A stretch of 64,000 nt of DNA from Beta vulgaris subsp. vulgaris (taxonomy: Eukaryota > Streptophyta > Magnoliopsida > Caryophyllales > Amaranthaceae). The notes under the pieces were generated by a model that saw nothing but the letters and a program-made list of their open reading frames with translations, did not search any database and had not been told where the DNA came from. Of this stretch, positions 46,054-61,201 are shown one piece after another (the stretch's first letter is position 1; every line of letters begins with the position of its first letter). Both the position numbers and the translations under genes were made by a program. Location of the stretch: the NCBI RefSeq assembly GCF_026745355.1, contig NC_079207.1, positions 17,492,959 to 17,556,958 on the forward strand, given 5' to 3'.

Positions 46054-46332
46054 GACTTATTGGTGATTCTTTGGTGTTAGTATAACTTTTGAATTACAAA
46101 ATAAAGCTTCAATTTTACTTCTATAATGCTAGTCTTTAATTCTTAATTCAATTTTCAGGATTGGTAATTGTCAAAGAAAGGAATAACTAAGATTCTGCTC
46201 ATGTTGGTGCTTTTAACGGGTTTGGATAATCTTTCGCTTATGTTCTTCTTTTTCTTGTTCTAGAACTACTTTTGTGGGAGATAGGTTGCAAATTTTCTCC
46301 TTTTTCAAGATAATCCAAGTCCTGAATTTCTC
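46054..46332 (+). promoter_or_regulatory. Short upstream region of GH5 gene
   Basis: Only 279 bp separate the copia 4 target duplication from the start codon. TTCAATTTTCAG/GATTGG near 46146-46163 looks like a 3' splice site, so a 5' UTR intron (possibly containing copia 4) is conceivable. No clear TATA box. Confidence 0.3.
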
Positions 46333-51065
<4,733 letters not shown>

Positions 51066-51212
51066 CACACAATACCTGCCATGTTCTCAAGAGATTAACC
51101 TGAAGAGAAATTCAAATGTGGCTATCTGCTATTCTTTGATCCTAATTATGTGTTACAATATCTTGTCGGATTACATACATATGTAAAAATGGAAAAAAAC
51201 GCAGTTTCAACA
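51066..51212. other. 3' flank of GH5 gene
   Basis: Contains the probable 3' UTR. No clear AATAAA. Ends at the SINE target duplication GCAGTTTCAACA (51201-51212). Confidence 0.5.
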
Positions 51213-51339
51213 AAAAAAAATTTTATCCATATGAGCCACGAAGGCAGTTGAAAGTACAAAGAAGGAGAGGGGGATTCGAACCTATAGCCTATTATTCATA
51301 GCACCTTAATCTTAATCACTAGGCCAAGACATCCTTAGT
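51213..51339 (-). mobile_element. tRNA-derived SINE with target duplication
   Basis: On the minus strand it reads TCTTGGCCTAGTGATTAAG (A box) and GGTTCGAATCC (B box), then about 60 bp and a run of T. Flanks GCAGTTTCAACA (51201-51212) and GCAGTTTCAGCA (51340-51351) match at 11 of 12, as expected for LINE-mediated insertion. The 3' end in T rather than A resembles Au-type plant SINEs. It is not a functional tRNA: the 3' half and acceptor stem do not pair. Confidence 0.85.
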
Positions 51340-51351
51340 GCAGTTTCAGCA

Positions 51352-51741
51352 GATTATATGAACAATGAAACACTTACATCAGAAATAGAAATCAACAAAT
51401 GAAACACTTATATCAGAAACATACGTAAAGAAATCTATCCTTTTTATTCTTTTTTTTCCACTCACCATATTGAAGTTTATATTCATAGCAATTCCACAGG
51501 GTCTTAAACAATATTTACTATATTACATATTTTTAGCTCGATGTCCAAGTAACTTCACATCAAAATTGTCGGATCAGATTGCGTCGAGGAAAATCCATTA
51601 AAGCTAAAAATTTTAACATGTCAGAGTAACGCCTTTCTTGCATCAATTAAGCATGTCACAGTGTAAAAATCTAGAGGCAATACAGGTCAATAATGATTAT
51701 TGTACAATAGTTCGGTTTTTTTTATTTTAGTAGAAATAAGA

Positions 51742-51801
<60 letters not shown>

Positions 51802-52254
51802 TAAGAAAATAAACTAGAAATTACAAAAAGGAAAAGAAGAGGACTTACCAGGGATGAAAACATCCACGACACTTCCCGTAAAGGGTTTTACATGAAAAGA
51901 GGAGAAGAGAGAATGTCGGCTAGGGTTTTATTATAGTAAGAATAGTTTGTATGAAAGTTTGTTTATCCAAAGTTTACAATTTGAAAATTCTAATTAGTAG
52001 ATTTAGAGGACTAGTCTTCCCTCACTCAAAAGGGTTATGCATACGTGCATCTAAGGCAGAACTAAATTTTTTTTTTGCTAGCACCAAAAAACTTGTCCAA
52101 ATTATTTAGGATAAGATTGAAAAAAATCAACAAACATCACCATTGTCTTTTTTGTGTTTCACTTTTTCATTCATATTTTTGGAGGCACAAGATTGAAAAA
52201 AATCAAAAGGTGCATTAACCGAACCGTAACCTCGCTCAGGTCAACACGGCTCGG
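51352..52254. other. Intergenic, with (TA)n
   Basis: No gene. Contains a TA microsatellite (51744-51799) and AT-rich sequence. Confidence 0.6.
51744..51799. repeat. (TA)n microsatellite
   Basis: About 25 TA dinucleotides. Confidence 0.95.
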
Positions 52255-52395
52255 GTTTGTATGTAAGGTCCCTTAAAAGTAGGGGTGAATGGTAAGGCGA
52301 AATCTCCACCCTCAAAGTACCGTTAGTGGAGTTTGATCCCACAACCTCAAAATTGTGAGATACAAAGCAAAACACTAGACCAAGCACTACTTGGT
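52255..52395 (-). mobile_element. tRNA-derived SINE candidate
   Basis: On the minus strand, GCTTGGTCTAGTGTTTTG resembles an A box, and GGTTGTGGGATCAAACTCC, 35-40 bases later, resembles a diverged B box. A body ending near GGGACCTTACATAC follows. Target duplication not resolved. Confidence 0.55.
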
Positions 52396-53905
52396 TTTGG
52401 ACGCACATGATTTTGCGTTCACACATGTGTATGTGTGCTCCAACACATATGTATTTGTTGATTACGAGACGAACAAATAGAAAAAGTGCTATGAATTCAA
52501 AACACAAATGAATTAATTGGATCTTACGCACAAAGGTGGGAAGGAAAAAGACATGATTATTGCGTTTAAAATTAAACTTTTATAAATGAAAAACGAAATA
52601 GAAAAAATCTGACTAAATAAATTGTTCTTTGGGAAAATGCTAAAACACCCGGGCCCTTTTGTCTTTCGCAGAAATGGCCCATGGAAAATGCTACCAGCAA
52701 AATGTAATTTGTTTGGGCAACGGTCCACATATAGTGCAATTTGGGCTCCATTAATATCTTTCTTTTTCGCCCCCGCAAATCAGCCACTCAATCACTATCT
52801 GGTGCTATATGGTGTGCATTATGTATGCCTAGTGTTATGCTCTCACGTAGTGTATGGATGATAGCGTTTATATTGACTGAATCCATGCCAAGTAAGCCTT
52901 GATCTAGTAATTAAGCTTATCATAAGTTTAAATTCATGGGTCTTTTAACCCATAAGGTATTCATTAGTGAGATTCTTTTACCCTTTTCCATTCCCTCATT
53001 ATCAAAAGGCCTCGTATAAATTGGATTAATTTTATTTGGCGTAACTTGGCAGTCAACATTTTAGATGGACCAAATTGACAATAATATTTTTTTTGCAACC
53101 AAACTGACTTTATCACACAAAAACTGACTATATTCACATAAAAATCAAATTATATTATACGAAAATTGACTATAATCGAGAATTAGTTATATCATACAAA
53201 AACTAACTATAAAAAAGAAATTACGTTAAATGAAAATTGACCTTATCAAATCAAACTGACTATATCAAATGATTTTCGACCCATTATTACACTATTGCAT
53301 GTGCATGCCATATGCTTCATCTCAAATATCTTCCTAGCTCTCCTATATGGGAATATCAGAGTTAAGAAGCTATGTTCTTATTCACAAGCCAAAGCATATG
53401 TACACTTGTTACTACTATAGATTTACACAAGAAATGATCAAAAGCAATCTTAAACTATATATATAGTCTGATCCATGATATTTATACTAAAGAAAGATCA
53501 TCAAGACATCAACTGAAATCCAACCAAGAATAATACTTTAATACATATAGTAATTCGAAATGGTATTTTCATTACATCTCATCAAACAATCATGTACATG
53601 TTAATCAATATGCAAGCCATACATATGAAAGGCCAACAATACAACCCTCTTTAATTAAGTACACAGATTTTCTCCAAAATAACTACAGAAAGCGCATTAC
53701 AATCGCTTTAGCAGCAAAAAAAACTAAGAGAAAATCGTGAGAACACCAACTAATGAGAGAAAATGAAAAGTTGACAACCCAAAACAATATTTAACAAAAT
53801 ACATCCTTCTTCAACCCAGTAAAAAAAAAAAAACTCATGCAAATTACAGCATGAAGTACTGAATTTCCAAAGGATGCTTTAAATGATTAATATGAAGGCC
53901 GAAAA
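52396..53905. other. Intergenic, 3' side of the MIZ1-like gene
   Basis: No gene. A stretch at 53090-53270 repeats AACTGACTATA/AAAATTGACTATA several times (degenerate tandem). 52888-52990 has a weak SINE-like start (CCTTGATCTAGTAATTAAGC). The last part probably includes the 3' UTR of the minus-strand gene. Confidence 0.5.
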
Positions 53906-54628
53906 TCATCGAGATCGAAGGAAAAAGATGCTAAGATCTTGATTAATATTACCATCAGGATGAATCAAGTGAAATGATTCAGCATCAGACGATCCACGGA
54001 CGTTCTCAAAATTACCCCTTAAATACATAATATCATCTTCTTCACACCCAATCTCTTTTCCATTAACAACACCAGCACCTACCACAACATTCTTGATCTT
54101 CTTGAATACCTCCATATCTGTCTTAGACGGCTTTCTTCTTACGGCATAACCCACCCTTCGGCCATTGCAGTACATCTTCCAAACCGGCATCTCGAGGAGG
54201 GATAATGAATCATAGTTAGAAGCAGAACTGGAAGATGAACACTCCAATGCAATCCTCAACAACCCGCCTCGCATTTCGCGTGCTAGGATGGTTGTAGGAA
54301 CTGCTAATTCTAAGAGGAGAATTGGTGTAGCGGAGTTTGAGTTTGAGTTTGATTGGATGCAAAACTTCACTTTACCTTTTTTGTACCCAAAAATTGTTCC
54401 TGTAAGAAAAGATGAAGAGGAAGAGGTTGATAAGCTAGTTGGTGCTTTAGCGTGGTTTGTTGTTGTGCTTTGGTGGTTTTCTTCTTGGATGAAGTTGCAA
54501 TTACACGTAGGAATTAGGAGCTCCATGATGGTGCGGAGGAGCCGCCACGTTCGGACTTGTTTGTGGCACTCCACGGTGGTCACGTTGGCGGCGATGTGGG
54601 TGGACCTCATGCTCCTGTATGTGGGCAT
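53906..54628 (-). CDS. MIZU-KUSSEI 1-like (DUF617) protein
   Basis: Intronless, 240 residues. The N-terminal part has TWRLLRTIMELLIPTC (27-42) and a Ser/Thr-rich linker. The DUF617 domain runs from about 77 to the end: GTIFGYKKGKV (77-87), LLLELAVPT (104-112), EMRGGLLRIALEC (118-130), VWKMYCNGRRVGYAVRR (149-165), GAGVV (184-188), FHLIHPDG (219-226) and the closing LSIFFLRSR. These blocks are the family signature and the length fits. MIZ1 of Arabidopsis acts in root hydrotropism and associates with the ER; many paralogues are uncharacterised, so the role here is only inferred. A run of Ser at 131-135 interrupts the usual spacing. The ATG at 54628 gives the family's usual short N terminus. Confidence 0.93.
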   Translation of the reverse strand: MPTYRSMRSTHIAANVTTVECHKQVRTWRLLRTIMELLIPTCNCNFIQEENHQSTTTNHAKAPTSLSTSSSSSFLTGTIFGYKKGKVKFCIQSNSNSNSATPILLLELAVPTTILAREMRGGLLRIALECSSSSSASNYDSLSLLEMPVWKMYCNGRRVGYAVRRKPSKTDMEVFKKIKNVVVGAGVVNGKEIGCEEDDIMYLRGNFENVRGSSDAESFHLIHPDGNINQDLSIFFLRSR

Positions 54629-54724
54629 GGTGTATATATATATATATATTTATATGGAGGAATGAGGATGTATGTGTGTGTTTTTTCTTCTGTGGGTGTT
54701 TTATGTTGAGTTCTACTAGTCTAC

Positions 54725-54738
54725 TACTATATATATAG
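54725..54738 (-). promoter_or_regulatory. Possible TATA box of the MIZ1-like gene
   Basis: Minus-strand CTATATATATAG about 100 bases upstream of the start codon. A TATAAATATATATA run also lies about 10-25 bases upstream of the ATG, too close to be the main TATA box. Confidence 0.4.
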
Positions 54739-55364
54739 AAAAAGTGTTGCTTCTACGAAACGTTGCGTATAGGAGTAAAAGGTTTATGGGTTTATGAGAA
54801 TCTAGTTAGCCCACTAATGAGGGAGTTATTATTTAGTTTATCTTTTAACACTAATCACTTATGGAATCATTTTATTAGTGAGGGTGCTTAATTTTATATT
54901 ATTCTCTAGTTCAATCATTCATATTGATCATTATTTTGATGCTTTTTTTTTGCTATATTTTTATTGATTTATTCAAATAAAAGAAGAGGAATTATGTACT
55001 TGTTAATTTATATCTCTTTGAAAGGATTGCGTCAATGAGGTGTAAATGTCGACCAAGTGTTTTGTGAATTCAATGTTTGCAAAGTAGGTAACTTGGTGGA
55101 GTGATAAACTAATAATTATACACACTTTTTTGAGATTATATTAGGTTAAGATTCAACAAGTTCAACATGAAAAGTTACTAATCAAAAGAAGAAATTATCT
55201 ATAACATCCTAAATTGCGCGTACCAAAAATCATAGTGTCATAATTAGTCCCTTTTATTAGTTAATGGAGATTGAAATATGCTTTACTAGTCAATAACATC
55301 AAAACAAAAAAGACATTATTATGAAATAGGATATCATTAAAATATGCTTCTTCCATTTATCTTA
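54739..55364. other. Intergenic, nothing recognised
   Basis: AT-rich upstream region of the MIZ1-like gene; no element ends or coding frame seen. Confidence 0.5.
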
Positions 55365-55372
55365 GGTGCAGT

Positions 55373-55662
55373 TAGATCTGGACATGGGCCGGGCTTGGGG
55401 TAATGGCGGGCCGTACCGGGCCGGCCTTGAAATTTCAAAATTTTGTCCACGGCTCGGCCCAGGCCCACGGACCTGACCTGTGTTTTATGTTGTTTTTTTT
55501 ATATTTTTGATTGTTTTGGGCTAAAAAACAAAGAAAATGAGCGTTCGACCCGCGGGCCGACCCACGTGGGCTCGTGATGCCGGTGCGGGCATGAAATAAA
55601 ATTTCTTGACCATGACAGACCCGTGGCCCACATAACGGACAACGGACCGGGCCGGACCTCTA
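55373..55662. mobile_element. hAT-like MITE, GGGCCGGGCC-rich
   Basis: TAGATCTGGACATGGGCCGGG at the left, CCGGGCCGGACCTCTA at the right. Flanks GGTGCAGT (55365-55372) and AGTGCAGT (55663-55670) match at 7 of 8. The interior resembles the MITE at 17701, sharing TTGTCCACG and AACGGACC phrases. Confidence 0.85.
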
Positions 55663-55787
55663 AGTGCAGTGCTTCTTTATTCAGTTAGATAACATTGAAA
55701 CCTATATGTTGCTTAGGACATCTAACCTCTTTTTCCTCTTTGAAATCCTTGGAATCAAAGATCAAGCTAGTTCTTGATATCAAATCA

Positions 55788-56040
55788 CTGCAAGAAATTA
55801 TGTACTATCAACGGCGGAAATCCCGTCGCTAAATGCTAATAGCGATGGGAACTTTGTCGTAAACTAGATCATCATTAATGAAAAATCCCGTTGTTAGCTT
55901 GTTGCAAAAGGCATTCACGATAGGTGTTTCCATCGTTATTTGGTTATTAGCCCCATCGCAAAATGCATTTGTGATGGAATTTTTGGCTTGTCATTATTTG
56001 GTTGGCATTAATGTCCCAAGTTCTAATAGTAATTACATCA
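55788..56040. mobile_element. End of a CACTA element (truncated)
   Basis: CACTGCAAGAAATTATG followed by AACGGCGGAAATCCCGTCGCTAAATG and several variants of the motif (AGCGATGGGAA, AATCCCGTTGTTAGC, GCGATAGG-like). A CACTA terminus with short subterminal repeats in both directions is the En/Spm pattern. No opposite terminus was found. Confidence 0.7.
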
Positions 56041-56352
56041 AATAATATATAAATAACTCCTAAATGATACCAGGATAGTTTGAATTAATAAAGATCTTTA
56101 TTTAAGTAAATCATGATAAAGCCTATATATATATAGATCCCTTCGAATGAGAAACAACATTCAATATATTTTAGTCCTCGCCCCCTTTTGTTCCACAGAT
56201 AAGGAATATTGAAGAGACTAAAGAAAGTGGGCATAACAGACAAATTAAAGCTTCTTATTATGTGAGACGCATCACAGTGATTTCGAAGGATTGAGACGAG
56301 ATCTCCTTATTAGCTTATGGTCGTAAACTACCAATTTACGAGCTTAAACTTA
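56041..56352. other. Intergenic, nothing recognised
   Basis: AT-rich spacer, no element or gene seen. Confidence 0.5.
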
Positions 56353-56354
56353 TA

Positions 56355-56699
56355 CTCCCTCCGTCCCATAATATAGTGCTTGATTCCATTTTTTCACGGG
56401 AATTAAGGTAAATAGAATCTAAGAGGAAAGTAAAAACTTTTTATTATTAAAATAAATATTGTGTGGAAAAAGGTGATCTTAGGAGAGAGAATGAAGAATA
56501 ATTGGTGAAAAAGCATTAAATGCAACCCTTGGGTTGAATATACAAAGCAAAAAAACTATTTTCAAGAAGCAAACGAATAATGATGACACGATTTTTCTAG
56601 GCAAATCATAAAAAATTATGGAATTAAATATAGAACCAAGCACTATATTTTGGGACACCCAAAATGGAAATGAAGCACTATATTATGGGACGGAGGGAG
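56355..56699. mobile_element. Stowaway MITE (Tc1/mariner type)
   Basis: CTCCCTCCGTCCCATAATATAGTGCTT and its inverse AAGCACTATATTATGGGACGGAGGGAG are almost perfect terminal repeats, with TA on both sides (56353-56354, 56700-56701). 345 bp, no coding capacity. Confidence 0.93.
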
Positions 56700-56701
56700 T
56701 A

Positions 56702-56995
56702 CATGTTATGGGTTAAACTGGTAGATGTAAGAATTAAACTACTATTTTGTGTGTCATATTAATAGATATTTGGATTAAACTGTTACGATTTTGTGTTAAA
56801 CTGATAGATATTGTCTGGATTTATATTACAAATAATATGGGGCTTAAACTAATATGCATCTCAATAATAATTTTGACTAAAACGATCTCACCCAAAACTT
56901 TTCTATAAGATGATAGAGGAGACCGGGAGTGAAGCTAACATACGGACAATACGGTGTGCGACTCAACAATTAGAGCATTTGTAGGTAACTAATGA
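56702..56995. other. Spacer before the LINE
   Basis: Contains repeats of the phrase TTAAACTG(A/G)TAGATRT. No gene. Confidence 0.5.
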
Positions 56996-59548
56996 AAAAT
57001 CATCTCCAATAGACTCAAACCAATTTTGCAGAGCATAGTCTCCCCGTATCAAAATGCGTTTGTCCCAGGTAGACTCATGACAGATAATTGCTTAATTGCT
57101 CACGAACTGGTGGGTGGAATTAAGCAAAGAACTAAAGGAAAGCTTCATTTAGCGGCCCTGAAGATTGATATGTTCAAAGCTTATGACAAGGTTGATTGGG
57201 ATTTTCTTGATTGGTTACTTTCTCAGATGAGGTTTCCCGCTATTTGTCATCATTGGATCATGCAGTGTGTCACAACGGTGTCTTACTCAATCCTTATAAA
57301 CGGAGAGCCATCAAAAAGATTCATTCCATCGTGTGGTCTCAGACAGGGAGATCCTCTATCTTCATATCTTTTTATTCTTGTTATGGAAATTTTATCTAGA
57401 ATGCTAGTAAAAGGAACTGAGGATAAAATTTTCCAGGGAATTAAACTCAGTAGAACTGGACCAGCTGTTTCTCATTTATTTTTTGCAGATGACTCCCTAA
57501 TTTTCTTTAAAGCCTCACCTGAAGCTTGCGAAGGAGTTAAAAACATTCTGGCAAAATTCAGTAGAATTTCGGGAGAAGTCATCAATTATCACAAATCCCT
57601 CATTATGTTCAGCCCAAACACCCCATTGGATCTTCGTAATCAAATGAGAAGCATTGTTAATACTCCGTCTGCAGATTCCATAGGGAAGTACTTGGGATGT
57701 AACATCGAAGTCAATGGAAGAAATACCAGACAATTCCACCCTTTGATTGAAAAGGTCGAGCAACGCCTCTCGAGCTGGCATCATCTCTCTCTTTCAATAG
57801 CTGGTCGAGTCATGCTCATAAACAGTGTTCTTTCCATGCTTAGCCTACATATTCTAAGTGTATTCCTCATTCCCAAGACAACGGCAGGCAAGCTAAACTC
57901 AATTTTTGCCCGCTTCTTGTGGGCGGGCTCCCGGGCTTCAAAACCAATTTACTGGATAAATAAGTCTACCCTGGAGCTTCCTAAAGGTGGAGGAGGGTTA
58001 GGAATTAGAAACGTCAATCTTTTTAACAAGGCCCTCCTTACAAAACAAGCTGTCAGGATCCACAATTCAAGTCATTCCTTAATATCCCAGATTTACTGCG
58101 CTAAATACAGAAATTCTCCGGTCAACTTGGTTCTACAGAAGCACAAACTAGGGAAAACTTCCTGGGGATTTAGGGGACTCTGCAGAGCAATTCAAGAATG
58201 TTCAGAAGGATTCGCTAAAGTAATTGGAAATGGTGCAGACACATACATCCTCAAGGAAAAGTGGTTGAAGGGCGTTGGTATTGAGACAAAGCAGGGCATC
58301 GATTTGGAAGCTCTTGGACTTCAAAAAGTAAGAGACCTGATGCATGCATCTCAAAATTCCTGGAACCCAGCCCTTATATGGAAAGTCTTCTCAACTAGTA
58401 CCGCTATTCAAATTCTTTCCACTCATATTCCTACGGAGGAGTGTCAAGATCATTTTAAATGGATAGGATCCAAGTCGGGGGCTTTGAGAGTGAAGGATGT
58501 ATACGCCCATCTCCTGATGAGTAAAGGAAGGTTAGGATTGAATCAAAATGATACTCGTTTTTGGAGTAAGCTATGGGCTACAGATCTACTTCCTAAATGG
58601 AAGTTCTTTGTGTGGAGACTGCTTCATAAGGCTTTAGCCACCAACTCCAATCTGATTAAGAGAAAAGTTGATCTGCAAAAGGAATGTTATATTTGTCATC
58701 AACATATGGAAGATGAAAGCCATTTGTTTCGAGATTGTGATACTGTGACCCGTATTTGGTCGAGCTCTAATCTTGGTATCAAGACGTCCTCTAGTAAATT
58801 CATTCCCTTCGGAGAATGGATAAAAAATTTTCTCCAGTTTTTCTGGAAAATTGAAGGAGTGAAATCTGAAAGAGCTAACGTGTTCGTAGCCACTCTCTGG
58901 TCGATATGGATCTACAGGAATAACATTGTATTCAGACACCTATATGAGAATCCAATAACAATTCTAAAACGAACAAATGACCTGGTGAAGGAGTTTAGTG
59001 AGAGCAACAGATTAAAGGAATCTTACAGGTCCAAAACCTCTTTTAATGTTGATGGCCAGCAGAGAAATTTCAGTTTACCAGGAAGTTCTAGTCATCAAGG
59101 TATATGTGTCATCCTTGTGGATGGAGCTTGGAAAAGATACAGTAATAAATTTCCAAGAGCAGGGATTGGTTGGGCGGCCTATGTAAATGAAGAAAAGCTT
59201 TTCGAAGGAAATGAAATGGTCATGGCATCGTCAGCTCTTCTAGCGGAAGCCCTTGCAATTCATAAAGGACTTTACGAAGCGCAGTTCAAAGGCATCAGAC
59301 ATCTTCAAATCCACTCAGATTCTAAGGAAGTTGTACGTGCCTGTGAGAGTCAAGATCAGGCTTTTGAAATAACTCCCATTATTTCAGATATCATGGCCAT
59401 TCGTAGTAAGTTCACTTACTGTGAGATAAAGTATGTAAGTAGATTGGATGTTACCCCGGCCCACAGATTGGCTGTAGCTGCTAGACTAGGTAAGTTAATG
59501 CTTTACATTTTTCCTGTTTGTACTTGTCGGCAAAAAAAAAAAAAATGA
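56996..59548 (+). pseudogene. LINE (L1-type) ORF2, 5'-truncated but open for ~840 codons
   Basis: The open frame begins inside reverse transcriptase (KIISNRLKPIL) and runs uninterrupted to a poly(A) tail. Reverse transcriptase blocks: QNAFVPGR, ALKIDMFKAYDKVDW, GLRQGDPLSSYLFIL, and the catalytic FADDSLIF (about residue 153 counting from 57026). A zf-RVT region follows near 512-575 (KLWATDLLPKWKFFVWRLLH, CYICHQHMEDESHLFRDC). Then an RNase H-like domain (about 690-830: ILVDGAWK, ALLAEALAIHKGL, IHSDSKEVV). There is no endonuclease or ORF1, so it is a 5'-truncated copy, as is common for L1. The lack of stops suggests recent insertion. Shares its 3' end with the LINE at 31852. No flanking duplication was found. 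Confidence 0.93.
59532..59545 (+). other. Poly(A) tail of the LINE
   Basis: Fourteen or so A after CTTGTCGGC, marking the 3' end of the insertion. Confidence 0.85.
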
Positions 59549-60096
59549 TAAATATTAAATAAGGTGGACATGTGAAGTTAGACAATGTTCAGTTCACCTT
59601 ATTTTTGCTTATTTCAGATCTAATCAGATCAGATCAGATCAGAAAAAATAAGTTCAGATCAGATCAAATCAAATCAGATCATGCTTATATTTAAAAACTC
59701 ATTATTACTGTTAAATGTCTTTCATTACATATTAGTAAAAATTATAACAATTTAATATTAATAAAGTACTCATTGAGACGAATCCAACAAGACCCCACAT
59801 GACTATATTTTTTTCTTATATATTGAGAAATATCTAAAAGATTCTCTCTAATTGTGAAAAGTGGCAAGATTCTAAGTGAGAAAGATAAAAAAAATACAAA
59901 GGGAGTATTATTATTTACTAGTACATTTGTTCAAAAGGATTATTATTGTTGTTGTTGTACTTATTAATTATTAATATTGGTAATTATTATTAATCTTGTT
60001 GTTATCATTATAAATGTCATTGTTATTATTATTTTAAGTTATTTTGTTGTTATTAAATAATAGAAAATTAAAAGCCACGTGTTAAGAACATAAGAT
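59549..60096. other. Intergenic with GATCA repeats and MITE remnant
   Basis: AGATCAGATCAGATCAG-type repeats at 59617-59683. A Stowaway remnant at about 59755-59905 (GACGAATCCAACAAGACCCCACATG ... GGGAG/TA) is related to sequence inside 36331-36590. (ATT)n-like stretches at 59935-60060. No gene. Confidence 0.65.
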
Positions 60097-60974
60097 CACT
60101 ACTATAAAAAAGGGCAAAGATAATTGTTAAATAAGGCTTTACATAACAGTTTTGAGGTGTTATCCAAGTCAATGTAATGTAAAGTAAACATAACATCTGA
60201 CAAAAGTGTTATGTTTGCTAGAGAAAACATAACAGTCATTTATAATACAAGTTATACCGCTAGATAACACATTTTGTAAATAAGTGTTATGTTTACTATT
60301 TATATGAAAAATTGAAATAAGAAAAAATTTAACATATTTATATAAATGTTATGTTTTCCTATAGTATATATAACATATATTACCTATAGCTGTTATCTAT
60401 AATATTTGTTTTTTTTTAATTATCAGATTCTCACCTATGAGCAGGCGTTAATTACAGCGGCTCAGCAATTTCGTACCGTACCTGTTGTATAATACTCAAC
60501 CCGTAGAATCTTACAACCAACAAATTGAATCCCAAAAATTTTTATTTCACAAAATAATTCAACCAATATTCATAATTCTAAACTTCCAAAAACTACTATA
60601 TATACATATCAATATTAATCAATCATAAACAATCAAATCTAGACTAGCCACATCCACATGATATTAATATCCAAATAAAAAAAATATAATGTACGTCCAA
60701 AGATGGAGTAAGGTAAAAAAAAAAAAAAAAAATAGGCGGGAAGTTAGTATTCATTCATCATTTGTGCTTCTTGTTGATCTCCGACATATGTAATCCACTT
60801 GAATTCATCAATTTTCTCTTGAGAATAGGTTCGACCAATACCGTGATAGTACTGCAATAAAGATAATTACATAATAAGTATTCATAAAACAATTATGCAT
60901 TGTACTTATCTGCCACAAATTGTCAAATATCTGCAACAACATCTTTAAAACTCAAACAGTAAGATTATACCTTC

Positions 60975-61201
60975 CTAGTTAGATGGACTTTCCTCCAACT
61001 CATCACCATCATCATAGTCATCAATGTCATAGCGAGACTTCGATTTTAGAACTATTGATTTTCTCTTATCAGGTGGATCAATTACATAAAACACTTGTTT
61101 TGCTTGGCTGGCTAAGATGTATGGATCATCCTTGTGGCCGAGCTTTTTCAAGATTAACTAAGGTGAAACCTAGATCATCATGTTCAACTCCAGTATTATT
61201 T
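60975..61201 (-). pseudogene. CACTA transposase C-terminal remnant (DUF4216-like)
   Basis: On the minus strand: GVEHDDLGFTLVNL, then after a one-base frameshift near 61143 GHKDDPYILASQAKQVFYVIDPPD, an acidic stretch (DIDDYDDGDELEE) and a stop at 60975-60977. The DPYILASQA-QVFYV block is the hallmark of the DUF4216 region at the end of plant CACTA TNP2-type proteins. The catalytic part was not found between here and the window end. Confidence 0.82.

Noticed and set aside
51267..51335. Possible tRNA gene (A and B boxes on the minus strand)
   Set aside because: The acceptor and other stems do not pair and a poly(T) tail plus flanking duplication show a SINE.
54288..54665. Open frame opposite the MIZ1-like gene
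   Set aside because: It is the antisense of a well-supported DUF617 coding sequence and has no homology of its own.
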